Assembly (NCBI RefSeq): GCF_963678185.1
Contig: NZ_OY782757.1
Coordinates: forward strand, 1,561,001-1,625,000
Reading direction: 5' to 3'
Length of the DNA: 64,000 bases
Source: an uncultured Tolumonas sp.
GTDB taxonomy: Bacteria > Pseudomonadota > Gammaproteobacteria > Enterobacterales > Aeromonadaceae
A program made the translations under genes and the position numbers. Shown here one piece after another: positions 38,687 to 48,040 of the stretch. The notes below the pieces were generated by a model. It did no database searches. It had not been told where the DNA came from and was given only the letters and a program-made list of their open reading frames with translations. Position 1 is the stretch's first letter; each line of letters starts with the position of its first letter.

Positions 38687-41600
38687 ATGAACCATTAATA
38701 GGAGAAGAAAAACGTCACAAAGATCGGCTAAAACATATGGATGCAGTTAAAAAGCACGCTAGACAGCAATTTGAGAAGTTTTTCCCTAATCCAACAAATA
38801 TTCCCAGCGAGGACTATTATCTTCTTAATTGGGATAATTATACCCAGAGCCTACTGAAAGCTTTCGGCCAGCAGAAGGACTTTCGGCTTGCTTTTAACCA
38901 TGGCATCAATATTGTTAAGGAATACCAAATTACTTATAGTTGGCCTTTTTCACCAGCATCATATTTAGTAACAAACAAGCCAGAATCACAACTACGAAAT
39001 AAAGACTGGCTAGAAAAAGCTTGGGCGCTTTATGATACTTATCAGCAATGGCTTAATGATTATATAGTTCACAACCAAAACGATATTGAGTTTCGATATA
39101 AGTCATTACTACTATCATTAATTTTTGATTCTGGTCAGTGCAACGAAGATGTTGTAATAGCATTTAACCAAGAACTGAAAAAACAAAACCACTTACCTCT
39201 GTTTTATTTCAAAAAATATATTTTTGCAACAGTTAGGTTAGATAATAATAATCTCAATACCAATGAATATGTTAATGGTTTAGCGATAACGACATATCAA
39301 TGTTACTTGTCATTAAAAACATTAGGGCAACTCAAGCTCTGGCAAAACTTAAATAAAACAGGGTGGGAATACCCTAAAGATAAAAATCAACTTTTTGGAA
39401 AGATAATTAGCGGCTTACCATATAATAACAAACGGCCTACCACATTAAAAAAATTTTGTTCAGTTAGTGCTTTCTGGTTTGAAAAACATGGAAATTCGCA
39501 GATAAGTGAAGCACTACTTGAATACCGAATTGGCAAAACTAGTTCATATTCTTTACCAATTTCAAACTTAAAACGATTAATCTCACCAACCATCTACCCT
39601 ACTTCAGCTAGTTTATTTTTTGATTTCTCCACAGATATAGCAATAAAATATCAACGTGGTAACGAAACACACCAAACTCAACGCCCATTGGCAAAAAACC
39701 AGTTGCTCAATCTATTAAAAATAACATGTAAACCGAAGCATAATGGAATAAAAATTTCAGCCGAAAAAATTAAAAAAAACTTAGAAAATTTATTAGATGA
39801 TTATCAATTTGAATCATGGCAAAAAATTTTCATCGAGTGGTTGATCTATAAAACCATGTCATGTAAATCAAAGACTGTGAACCAATACATGCTTAACCAA
39901 GCTAAATATTGGATTTTCATGAACGAGGACTATAATTTATACCAAATAACCTCACCTGAAGATTTAGAAGATCTTTATTTAGAGCAAATCAATCGTCACT
40001 CAACGACTAAATCTAAAGATTTTTTCTCTAAACGATTAAAAGATCTTCATTCATTTGCTGCTTATTCATTGGGCCTACCACATATAAATGGTGAAATTTT
40101 TCACTCTAATGTTACAAAAAAACATACCAGCGCAGGCCTGATTGATGAACCTTTATTTCGAACACTCCTCCAACATATTAATCAACTCAAAGATTTGAAT
40201 GATAGTGATAAATTAGCATTACAGACAATTTGTATCATCAGCTATCGATGTGGTCTTCGCCCGAATGAACTCAATAAATTGCAGATTAAAAATATTGAAA
40301 ATTCATCAACTGGATGGATATCTATACGACCTAATCGATTTGGGGATAATAAAAAAGCAGCGTCACTGAGAAAAGTTCCATTATTCCCTTTACTGCTAAC
40401 ACACGAAGAAAAAATTGTTTCTGCATATTTAAGATTGAAACATGGGCAACATATTTCTCAATCTGCACCATTATTAACAATAGGCACGAATTTATTCCAA
40501 CCATTTAATATGTTTACAGTTTCTAATTTTATAGGCCGAATGCTTAAAGCATTATCAGGTCAGCATCATTTTATCTTTTATCATTTCAGACATAGCTGCA
40601 TTAGTCGCCTACATCTAATGTTGGAGTTAGATAATCCATCCGATATACTCCCTCATTTTTATCCGTATTCAAAGCCAGTCACAGATAAATTGCGTAAACT
40701 TATTTTCAAACAAACTCAGTGTAAAGGATATTGGGAAATTGCAGCATTTGCAGGTCATGAAAGTCCCAAAGTCACATTTAAACACTATTTTCATTTGAGT
40801 GATCTACTTGCTGCTCGCTTAATTGAGGAAGAGAGTACGCATGTATCACGAGATCAATCACAACGATTAGGATTATGCACTCGACGGCAATATCAATCTA
40901 TTCATAAGCAGCATAACCCTGTAAATTATGAGTATTTTTATCCTATTTTATTGGAGTCTCTCCAATGTTCAAATATTCAATCACTTAGTGATATTAGCGC
41001 AATTCAAACATCGTTAGACTTGCCAACTAAAGAGCTAATCAGTATTGATATATGCTATCGGGTTCTCGAAAAAATATCACAGGGTGAAAATATTAATGAC
41101 TTAACATATCGATATCGATTGAAACAAGAAACCATTGATAAATGGTTAGCAAATGCCAATTATCTTAAATCACTCATGACAGAGATAAATAATTCAGAGA
41201 TGAAAGCGTCAAGACATTTTTCTGAACAAAGAACAAATGCATTAGTACCTGGAAAACCTAAGGCTCAAACAGAATTGGCATATGTTGATAATTTTATTGA
41301 AAAAATACGAAAGCGCTATACTGACCCAACGAATAAAGCCATGATTCAGGAAATGATGATTTACTGCTTAACTCATACATCAGTAAGTAAATCCGGTATC
41401 AACTTCAATTCCCCAGCACAATTAAAAAACTTCATTGATACATTTCATTTCGCGATTCCATTTGCACACTGGCGAGCAGTTAAGCTTTATGTAAATAACA
41501 GCAAAATAAAAAAAGATTGGCAAGAAATTCTGTCTGGAATCAAAACAACTGAGGAGAAGAAAGGTATATCAAATAGTCGTAAAACTAATGGTTCTGTAAG

Positions 41601-41733
41601 ACTAGAATTAATCAACCCAGATGAATCTGAATACATAAAAAATAGTAATTTACAAAAATATTCATCCCATCTACTAGTTTATCTAATGTATATGTCATTC
41701 GTAATGCTGCATAAGAGTCATGAAATAAATTAA
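38683..41733 (+). CDS. Recombinase-trio protein 3: large tyrosine recombinase (TTG start)
   Basis: The 1016-residue protein apparently starts at a TTG that overlaps the stop of protein 2 (TTGA) with AAAGGA upstream; an ATG at 38738 lacks such a site. The catalytic domain (about 480-720) has YRCGLRPNEL (Arg I), FYHFRHSCISRL (HxxR), AAFAGHESPKVTFKHYF (GH and Tyr nucleophile), a complete set. It has long N-terminal (470 residues) and C-terminal (300 residues) extensions without known domains. XerC/D-type enzymes are about 300 residues, so this is a giant variant. It probably integrates or excises the element together with proteins 1 and 2. Confidence 0.82.
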   Translation: MNEPLIGEEKRHKDRLKHMDAVKKHARQQFEKFFPNPTNIPSEDYYLLNWDNYTQSLLKAFGQQKDFRLAFNHGINIVKEYQITYSWPFSPASYLVTNKPESQLRNKDWLEKAWALYDTYQQWLNDYIVHNQNDIEFRYKSLLLSLIFDSGQCNEDVVIAFNQELKKQNHLPLFYFKKYIFATVRLDNNNLNTNEYVNGLAITTYQCYLSLKTLGQLKLWQNLNKTGWEYPKDKNQLFGKIISGLPYNNKRPTTLKKFCSVSAFWFEKHGNSQISEALLEYRIGKTSSYSLPISNLKRLISPTIYPTSASLFFDFSTDIAIKYQRGNETHQTQRPLAKNQLLNLLKITCKPKHNGIKISAEKIKKNLENLLDDYQFESWQKIFIEWLIYKTMSCKSKTVNQYMLNQAKYWIFMNEDYNLYQITSPEDLEDLYLEQINRHSTTKSKDFFSKRLKDLHSFAAYSLGLPHINGEIFHSNVTKKHTSAGLIDEPLFRTLLQHINQLKDLNDSDKLALQTICIISYRCGLRPNELNKLQIKNIENSSTGWISIRPNRFGDNKKAASLRKVPLFPLLLTHEEKIVSAYLRLKHGQHISQSAPLLTIGTNLFQPFNMFTVSNFIGRMLKALSGQHHFIFYHFRHSCISRLHLMLELDNPSDILPHFYPYSKPVTDKLRKLIFKQTQCKGYWEIAAFAGHESPKVTFKHYFHLSDLLAARLIEEESTHVSRDQSQRLGLCTRRQYQSIHKQHNPVNYEYFYPILLESLQCSNIQSLSDISAIQTSLDLPTKELISIDICYRVLEKISQGENINDLTYRYRLKQETIDKWLANANYLKSLMTEINNSEMKASRHFSEQRTNALVPGKPKAQTELAYVDNFIEKIRKRYTDPTNKAMIQEMMIYCLTHTSVSKSGINFNSPAQLKNFIDTFHFAIPFAHWRAVKLYVNNSKIKKDWQEILSGIKTTEEKKGISNSRKTNGSVRLELINPDESEYIKNSNLQKYSSHLLVYLMYMSFVMLHKSHEIN

Positions 41734-42182
41734 TCTTTATTCAGTCATGAAATTTTAACCAAGTATGACTCAATCAGACCTAAGTAACAATCCTTTTGCA
41801 AAACTATATATTTATTAATTAAAAACTCTCAAAAATTTAAACTTGCTTTCAGTTCGCGTTGAATTAATACACTCGACCTTGGACGCATGATAAAGGTAAC
41901 TGTTCACCGGTAGTGGGTTGACAAAATCAATGCATTAAGAGTTTCGCCTAAAATGCGGAATAATTCACTAAGCTTGCTAGCAGTACCTCCATGCATAGAT
42001 AATTATTCTGAATTTTATCGCCATTGCACTATGAAAAGGGGTGCCAACTGTTTTCCGGTGAACTGTTACTGATAAAACAGAGTGATGCAGAATTATTAAT
42101 TACTTCGACTGTCTACAAAGGTGAATTTAACGCCGACCTAGCAAATTGCTGTGTGGGACAGCTATCACTGCCCCACAAATAG
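41734..42182. other. Non-coding end of the recombinase element
   Basis: These 449 bp hold no convincing gene. They contain an imperfect 15-bp inverted repeat (41896-41910 with 42055-42069), a related direct copy AACTGTTTTCCGG (42045-42057), and a TGTGGG/CCCACA hairpin just after the GFA-type gene (about 42152-42177). The position right after the recombinases makes it a candidate element end. Confidence 0.55.
41896..42069. repeat. 15-bp inverted repeat downstream of the recombinase trio
   Basis: GTAACTGTTCACCGG (41896-41910) and CCGGTGAACTGTTAC (42055-42069) are inverted copies with one mismatch. A third related motif, AACTGTTTTCCGG, lies at 42045-42057. Such clustered sites suit recombinase binding, but the role is inferred from position only. 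Confidence 0.5.
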
Positions 42183-42593
42183 CTATGTTATGTTGAGCGG
42201 ACTCCATAAGGTAAGCCATCTTTCAATTTTTTCTTCGGGAGTCAGATTTTTAGGTGATATAGATACCGAAGCCATCAACAACGATTTATCCGTAAGTCTT
42301 GTCGCATTAACTGCACCAACGCAGACATCGCCATTCATGTATGCCACACCAATGATCGTTGAGCATGTTGCACAGCCAAGAAAAGTTGCTTGATTAGATC
42401 CCTGTTTTATTTGATTCAGCGGCTTAACACTTTTTATTGTGATAATTCCTTTGTTATCAGATAAGTATTCAATATTTCTACTTGTACAAAAATCACAATT
42501 ACATGCTCTAGGCGCATAACAATCTAAATTTTGCGGTAAGGAAATTGAAATTTCTGATGTGCCACATTCACATTTTCCGTAATACGTTTTCAT
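42183..42593 (-). CDS. GFA/CENP-V-fold zinc protein
   Basis: This 136-residue protein has the zinc-site pattern of the glutathione-dependent formaldehyde-activating family: GKCECG near the N-terminus, CNCDFC (about 32-37) and GCATC (about 74-78). Family members bind zinc and sometimes glutathione adducts, but few have a proven reaction. It is transcribed toward the recombinase element and lies 28 bp after the LysE-type gene, possibly in one transcript with it. Confidence 0.8.
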   Translation of the reverse strand: MKTYYGKCECGTSEISISLPQNLDCYAPRACNCDFCTSRNIEYLSDNKGIITIKSVKPLNQIKQGSNQATFLGCATCSTIIGVAYMNGDVCVGAVNATRLTDKSLLMASVSISPKNLTPEEKIERWLTLWSPLNIT

Positions 42594-42621
42594 AAAGCGC
42601 CTACTCTTTTAATTCTAAAGT

Positions 42622-43248
42622 TCAGATAAAGCCATGTGTAAGTTGCTCAACGATTAGCGAAAAACCAATCAAGATCAGTGAACAACCAGAAAAACGACTG
42701 ATCAATTGTGCCGCTTGCGGGCGTGTCTTCAACATTGTTTGTGCACCAAAACCGACGGCTAAATAAACTATCCCACAACTAAAAAGATGAATTAATCCGA
42801 GAAACAGAATTTGAGTTGAAATAGCCCATAGAGAATGAGGATCAGTGAACTGAGGCAGCAATGCCAGAAGTAATAAAAAAACTTTCGGATTCAATCCACT
42901 GACACATAAACCTTTTGATAACCACTGCTTCCATGACTTTTCTCTATTGGCCTGTTCAGCTTGTGGAACTGGGGGATGAACAAGCAAATTAAAGCCAATC
43001 CAAAGTAAGTAGATTGCACCAACAATTGTGATCATCAAAATAGCGACTGGATAATGCGTAATAATTGTCCCCACTCCAGCAGCAACGATAATCGTTGTAA
43101 TTAAATGGCCGCACAACAAACCAGTGACGGCAGGTACTACAACACGCCCATTTAAACCCGCAGAAATTACATATGCCCAATCTACGCCCGGTGTTATCAC
43201 GAATAAAATTGATACAAACCAAAATGCTGAGATGATGCTTAGCGCCAT
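42622..43248 (-). CDS. LysE/RhtB-family amino acid exporter
   Basis: The 208-residue inner-membrane exporter is read from the ATG at 43248 (GGAG upstream) rather than the upstream TTG. FVITPGVDWAYVIS replaces the usual TPGP motif with TPGV, and GLNPKVFLLLLALLPQF follows helix 3. About six helices are visible. It is divergent from an Lrp/AsnC gene, the classic arrangement in which the regulator senses an amino acid and induces its exporter. Confidence 0.86.
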   Translation of the reverse strand: MALSIISAFWFVSILFVITPGVDWAYVISAGLNGRVVVPAVTGLLCGHLITTIIVAAGVGTIITHYPVAILMITIVGAIYLLWIGFNLLVHPPVPQAEQANREKSWKQWLSKGLCVSGLNPKVFLLLLALLPQFTDPHSLWAISTQILFLGLIHLFSCGIVYLAVGFGAQTMLKTRPQAAQLISRFSGCSLILIGFSLIVEQLTHGFI

Positions 43249-43338
43249 GACTGCACTCCACAACCTTGGTTATGTACTGTTGTGCCAATTTCATGTCTCA
43301 AATAAACCTGATTAATCATATTCACTCATAATGTTGAT

Positions 43339-43355
43339 TTGGTAAAAAATACCAA
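43339..43355. promoter_or_regulatory. Candidate operator between exporter and Lrp-type regulator
   Basis: TTGGTA-AAAAA-TACCAA is a perfect 6-bp inverted repeat in the shared 201-bp promoter region of the divergent pair. The Lrp-type regulator is the likely ligand; this is inferred from position. Confidence 0.4.
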
Positions 43356-43449
43356 TATGTGGCCTGTTGTTGATATATTAACTAATCATTAGTGGCATTA
43401 TTTTGCAGATTTATGCCATTTTCATTGATATTTGGGTAAAAAAATCACT

Positions 43450-43902
43450 ATGGATAAAGTTGATAGAAAGATCCTTGCTGCACTGCAATCTGACGGTCGA
43501 TTATCAGTAACTGAATTAGCAGATAAGGTTGGATTAAGCATTTCGCCCTGTCATCGAAGGGTTCGAGTATTAGAAGAGTCAGGTGCGATCGCTGGCTATC
43601 ATGCGCGTCTAAATCCAGATGAATTGGGACTAAAGTTTTCTGCCATCGTATTTGTGACATTGAAAGAAGGTGATCGGGTTGCTGTTAAGGCATTCGAAGA
43701 TGCGGTTATTGATATACCGCAGGTCATACTTGCTCAACGGCTCTTCGGTGATCCTGATTATATGTTGCATGTCATAACGTGGGATTTGCTCTCTTTTCAG
43801 AATCTTTATGATGATAAACTTTCTGCCCTACCAGGTGTACAACGTCTGACATCGACCCTTGTAATGAAGAACGTTGTTCAGGATCGAACGCTCCCACTAT
43901 AA
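43450..43902 (+). CDS. Lrp/AsnC-family transcriptional regulator
   Basis: The 150-residue regulator starts MDKVDRKILAALQSDGRLSVTELADKVGLSISPCHRRVRVLEESG, the family's N-terminal HTH, followed by the RAM ligand domain (about 70-145). The ATG at 43450 gives the normal length; the upstream TTG does not improve it. It probably responds to an amino acid and controls the divergent LysE-type exporter. Confidence 0.9.
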   Translation: MDKVDRKILAALQSDGRLSVTELADKVGLSISPCHRRVRVLEESGAIAGYHARLNPDELGLKFSAIVFVTLKEGDRVAVKAFEDAVIDIPQVILAQRLFGDPDYMLHVITWDLLSFQNLYDDKLSALPGVQRLTSTLVMKNVVQDRTLPL

Positions 43903-44081
43903 AGTTTAAATTTATCTACTGATGGACTCTCGACTGACTCTAATGATAAAGATTTTTAGCGGTGTATTTTTCCAAAATAAGAAGCTCGCATACCTAAAAT
44001 AAATCTGCATGCTTCATAGTTGGCTAATTGAAAATATACCGTTAACAAGAACTTAAATATTAAAGCAATAGAGAGATTGGT

Positions 44082-44807
44082 ATGAACACACTAAATAGTA
44101 AACAGATCATCATTATTGGTGGAAGTTCCGGTATTGGATTTAAAATTGCTGAAATGGCCGCAGAACATGGTGCAACACTTATTCTTGTCGGTAGAAATAG
44201 TCAAAGGTTGGAGAAAGCAGAAGAAGAATTAAGTAAGAAAACAACAGTTAATTCTTACCTGCTTGATGCACACAATCATAATAGCCTTGAACACTTTTTT
44301 AATAGTGTAGGAACCTTTGATCATATTATTTCAATGGTTGGTGATGTCATGGGTGGCGGCTTTGTAAACGCAGAAATGGAAACCATTCGCCGCGTTATGG
44401 AGTCTAAGTTTTTCACTAACGTTTACATCGGTCAGTTAGCTGCTAAAAAGATCAGCAAAGGCGGTAGCATGGTCTTCACATCTGGAACCGGGGGAAGAGC
44501 ACAACATGCCTGCGCTAGTTATGTTGGCAACTTAGGTATAAATGCTTTAGTGGAGGGCTTAGCCGCCGAACTGGCTCCTAATGTTAGAGTCAATGCGGTA
44601 TCTCCTACTTGGACGTTGACCCCATTCTGGCGAGACGTTCCAGCATCCCAAGTAGAATCAACTCAGAAACATTTTGCGGAAGTCATCCCCTTAAAACGAA
44701 CAGCATCCATTGATGAAATAGCTTCAGCCTATATTTTTTTGATGAGTAATGGGTTCATTACAGGACAACATTTAGCGGTTGACGGTGGAATTATGCTTGG
44801 AAACTAG
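44082..44807 (+). CDS. Short-chain dehydrogenase/reductase with degenerate catalytic site
   Basis: The 241-residue Rossmann-fold protein has the cofactor motif GGSSGIG (about 13-19) and the C-terminal FITGQHLAVDGG typical of classical SDRs. At the active site Ser is plausible (FTSGTG), but the YxxxK motif reads YVGNL, so the catalytic Lys is replaced by Leu. NNAG is also changed (SMVGD). It may be an atypical SDR or a binding protein. The gene is alone, preceded by 180 bp of AT-rich DNA and followed by a terminator. Confidence 0.8.
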   Translation: MNTLNSKQIIIIGGSSGIGFKIAEMAAEHGATLILVGRNSQRLEKAEEELSKKTTVNSYLLDAHNHNSLEHFFNSVGTFDHIISMVGDVMGGGFVNAEMETIRRVMESKFFTNVYIGQLAAKKISKGGSMVFTSGTGGRAQHACASYVGNLGINALVEGLAAELAPNVRVNAVSPTWTLTPFWRDVPASQVESTQKHFAEVIPLKRTASIDEIASAYIFLMSNGFITGQHLAVDGGIMLGN

Positions 44808-44841
44808 CATGAAAGTAAGGGGCAATTGGCTGGTTCGATTT

Positions 44842-44863
44842 AATCACCTGCTATCAGGTGATT
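44842..44863. repeat. 9-bp inverted repeat after the SDR gene
   Basis: AATCACCTG-CTAT-CAGGTGATT is a perfect stem with a 4-base loop but no T-run. It may stabilise the 3' end of the SDR transcript ahead of the true terminator. Confidence 0.5.
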
Positions 44864-44880
44864 AATAACCATAGTCAGAA

Positions 44881-44907
44881 AAAGGATGACCAATTTGGTC
44901 ATCCTTT
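44881..44907. terminator. Bidirectional terminator between SDR and tannase genes
   Basis: AAAGGATGACC-AATTT-GGTCATCCTTTT is a perfect stem with A- and T-runs on either side, placed between convergent genes. Confidence 0.85.
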
Positions 44908-44913
44908 TATCTA

Positions 44914-46653
44914 TTATTTTATAAGTTTATATGGCTCAAAGAAATCATTTCCTTCCCAATCCGGCGTGTTATGTGTTTTCTTAATTTTTTTAGCAACATA
45001 ATTTTCAGCCGAATTTACATCACCTTGATTTTTATAAACAGCAATGAATGGATATGGATACACCGGTCGAGTAGCTTCAACAGTAGCATCTCGTTCAGTT
45101 GTATCTCCTTTAGCTGCCTTACCATTTTTGTCGCGAACAGGAGAACCAAAATCAGTCGCGATATCTATTTTTAGTTTTTTAGCCACAATAACATCTGGAG
45201 CTTTGTTATTTTCCACCCAATTCATCATCGGCGTTAACAGATCTATTTTATTTGGACCTTCACCACCTTCACAGTGATACATTCCGGGTAACAGATACAA
45301 CCGCTCAAATTTATTGGCTGTTTTTTCACCCATGAATTTCTGCACTGCTTCATGATAAGCAATCGTATTTAATGGTGAAATATGTTGATCTGCTAAACCA
45401 TGCCAAAGTATTAGTTTTCCACCTCGATCATAAAACTGTGTTAGATCTGGATTAGTAGAATCATAGAACGGATGCATTTTCCGTAATTTACTGAATAACT
45501 TACTGTCAAACTTCATTTTAGCAAAACTAAAATTTTTATCTGAAGGTTGATCTTCAAATAATACGCTTCTTGCCCCATTAGCAATTATTTCACTAAAAAT
45601 TGGTTCTTTGTCAGAACGAGGAATGAATACACCAGCCCATGCCAATTCAGATCCAGGCAAAGGCCCACCGGCAATTAATTTTTTACCCGTTTGAGGATCT
45701 ACAGGACCATTATAGAAACGTCTAACAGCTTCAGTTTCTTGACCTGACAAGCAATCAACCGATGTGACATCATTTTTATTTTTGCATTGTAAAATTTTTG
45801 GATCGAAATGACATGACAGCGGATCAGATATTAATCCATCTATTTGTCCATCTAGTCGATCACATTGTGCCAATACGGCTTTGTGGATCAGTGGAAGTCT
45901 GGACGCTAAAACAATAGGTTTGCCATTTTTACCGGTATTAGATTGAGCAAGCCATGCGTGATAAACACCATTTTGAATTTCAAAATTCATCGCTGGAGCA
46001 CCGGCAATAATGCCATTAAAATCGCCAGGATAGCGTTGTGCCTCTATCAGGGCTTCTCTTCCCCCGTCAGAACAACCAGTGAAATACGAATACGCGGCAT
46101 CTTGACCATAAAATGCTTTAATCAAGGTTTTTGATACTACTGACGTGAGGTGGAGAGATCTGAATGCAAAATCAGCTCTCTTTTGTGCAATCAGCCCAAA
46201 ACTACCATCTCTTTCCTGATGCCCCATATCTGTTGCAGAAATAACAAATTCCCCGTTTGTCACAGGAACACAACCGTCAGCAGCACCAACTTGTTCCGAT
46301 ATGCTTCCACACAGTCCGCCACACCCGATCTGAAGATATTTTGCATGCCAGTCATTGACTGGTAATTTAACCTTAAATCCAATTGTTGGAGCTAATACAC
46401 CATCGACAGTACAAACTTTTTTACCTGCAATCAGAGACTCCTCTGCTGAGGTAATTTTGCTCCCAATTCCACCAATTGAAGTAAGATCTACGTTTTTAAG
46501 CCCATCACAAGATGTAACTGGTGCAATCACTGCATCAATCGATTGATTCTTTGCTACTGCAACTGTAGTACCTTCAGCCAAAACATATTGAGCTGACAGA
46601 ACACTACAAGTCACAGCTAATAATTTTAATTTGGAAAGACTTCGTTTTTTCAT
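44914..46653 (-). CDS. Secreted tannase/feruloyl-esterase family enzyme
   Basis: The 579-residue alpha/beta hydrolase has an N-terminal signal peptide (MKKRSLSKLKLLAVTCSVLSAQYVLA). It has the family's CS-D-HC triad: GCSDGGREAL (nucleophile Ser next to Cys), HGLADQH (Asp) and YHCEGG (His next to Cys); the two Cys are known to form a disulfide that holds the site together. Such enzymes split gallate or hydroxycinnamate esters in the periplasm or outside the cell. A MerR-type regulator gene lies directly upstream on the same strand. Confidence 0.88.
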   Translation of the reverse strand: MKKRSLSKLKLLAVTCSVLSAQYVLAEGTTVAVAKNQSIDAVIAPVTSCDGLKNVDLTSIGGIGSKITSAEESLIAGKKVCTVDGVLAPTIGFKVKLPVNDWHAKYLQIGCGGLCGSISEQVGAADGCVPVTNGEFVISATDMGHQERDGSFGLIAQKRADFAFRSLHLTSVVSKTLIKAFYGQDAAYSYFTGCSDGGREALIEAQRYPGDFNGIIAGAPAMNFEIQNGVYHAWLAQSNTGKNGKPIVLASRLPLIHKAVLAQCDRLDGQIDGLISDPLSCHFDPKILQCKNKNDVTSVDCLSGQETEAVRRFYNGPVDPQTGKKLIAGGPLPGSELAWAGVFIPRSDKEPIFSEIIANGARSVLFEDQPSDKNFSFAKMKFDSKLFSKLRKMHPFYDSTNPDLTQFYDRGGKLILWHGLADQHISPLNTIAYHEAVQKFMGEKTANKFERLYLLPGMYHCEGGEGPNKIDLLTPMMNWVENNKAPDVIVAKKLKIDIATDFGSPVRDKNGKAAKGDTTERDATVEATRPVYPYPFIAVYKNQGDVNSAENYVAKKIKKTHNTPDWEGNDFFEPYKLIK

Positions 46654-46692
46654 TTAGCCCACCTTGTTATTAGATAAATATATGCAAACATC

Positions 46693-47481
46693 TTAATTGC
46701 ATACCACAGGAACCATTATTTTAATAATATAATCACTTTTTTTAGATTCTATTGCCGGACCGCTTACATTTTCTATAAGAATATTATCCAACAGTTTGTA
46801 ACCACATTCCTTAGCCGTATGCATCAATTGATATACATTCACATTTCTTTCAAGACTTCCCCTGCAATAAGCACTCATGTATCGACCTGATTGAATGGCA
46901 TATGGGAATTTTTTAATTGTCATTGGCTCATCACAATACATGGAAACAAGCGGATAGCTATCCTTTCTTACTTCACACTTATTTAAAATAAAACCATAGT
47001 TATGCATCAAATACCAAGAATGACTATTAGAAAAAGAAGCTGGAACTTCAAAAAAATCAAGAATATTATCTGTATCCAATGTGAATTTACCTACGATAAA
47101 ATCATCTCTATCTTCAATAAATGGCTTATCCAGCATGTTTTTTATAGATGCTATTTTTTCCAAATCACAAACATGCGAACTTAACAATTCATAAGCAGAA
47201 GTTAGTTCAGCTATATAAGAAAGTAGATTGTTTTTTGATTCCATCAAAACAGAGATTGTTTCTTTTGAGGTATAGTTATTAAATATTATTTTTATTTCAG
47301 AATTAGGAACTTTAGCTTTTTGTAAAACGACTATCATGTGCGCAATTTCAATTTGTGAATGGCTATACATCCGATATCCATTATTACCTCGTTGTGGGGA
47401 TAAAAGCCCAATTTTGTCGAAGTAACGAAGATTATGAGCTGAAATATTTGTAATAGATTCGAATTCTTTGATAGTAAACAT
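46693..47481 (-). CDS. MerR-family regulator with GyrI-like effector domain
   Basis: The 262-residue protein has a MerR winged HTH (MFTIKEFESITNISAHNLRYFDKIGLLSPQRGNNGYRMY), a dimerisation helix (about 75-115) and a C-terminal BmrR/GyrI-like ligand domain (about 125-260, with YPLVSMYCDEP, SGRYMSAYCRGS and the final IIKIMVPV). It lies 39 bp before the tannase-family gene and may sense an aromatic ester or acid and control it. Confidence 0.85.
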   Translation of the reverse strand: MFTIKEFESITNISAHNLRYFDKIGLLSPQRGNNGYRMYSHSQIEIAHMIVVLQKAKVPNSEIKIIFNNYTSKETISVLMESKNNLLSYIAELTSAYELLSSHVCDLEKIASIKNMLDKPFIEDRDDFIVGKFTLDTDNILDFFEVPASFSNSHSWYLMHNYGFILNKCEVRKDSYPLVSMYCDEPMTIKKFPYAIQSGRYMSAYCRGSLERNVNVYQLMHTAKECGYKLLDNILIENVSGPAIESKKSDYIIKIMVPVVCN

Positions 47482-48040
47482 TATTACATTTAAATCCTTT
47501 ATTAAATAACCGATAAGCTGTCCATCCTAAAATTCAATAAAAAATAGGTTAACATTTTACAGTTAAATTATTGTCTTTAAATTACATAACATATCAATTG
47601 GCACATACTCACTTTACACATTAGAGCAAGCCTAATGTCAATACATTACAAACACCATTAAATCAGCGCAACCACATGATTAATATGCACTTTTAAAAAA
47701 ACAAACTCATTTAGCCGTTTATCATGATGATGTAAGTCACATATTCGTGACATGGTGTCAACCTTATCAGTCTTTCCATATATAAATGGAGATATATGTT
47801 GTTGAGATATAGCACTTATTATGAACAGGATATGCTAAAAATTAAATTACCTAACAACCCCATGCGCAATCACTATCATAGATGATTTTTTATTTACCAT
47901 TTTAATGTGGGTGTAATAATTGAAACTTAATATTGAGCTGAAAATACATAGTCAAAACAGAGCTCTTAATACAATGAAAACTCTAACCCACAAAAATCAT
48001 CACCAAAAATAAGTATTCAATATCTTATTATAAACATAAT
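47482..48040. other. AT-rich spacer without a recognisable gene
   Basis: In these 559 bp I see no supported reading frame, RNA gene or notable repeat. The right end of the spacer is the 3' flank of the small minus-strand gene; the left end must hold the MerR promoter. Confidence 0.5.
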
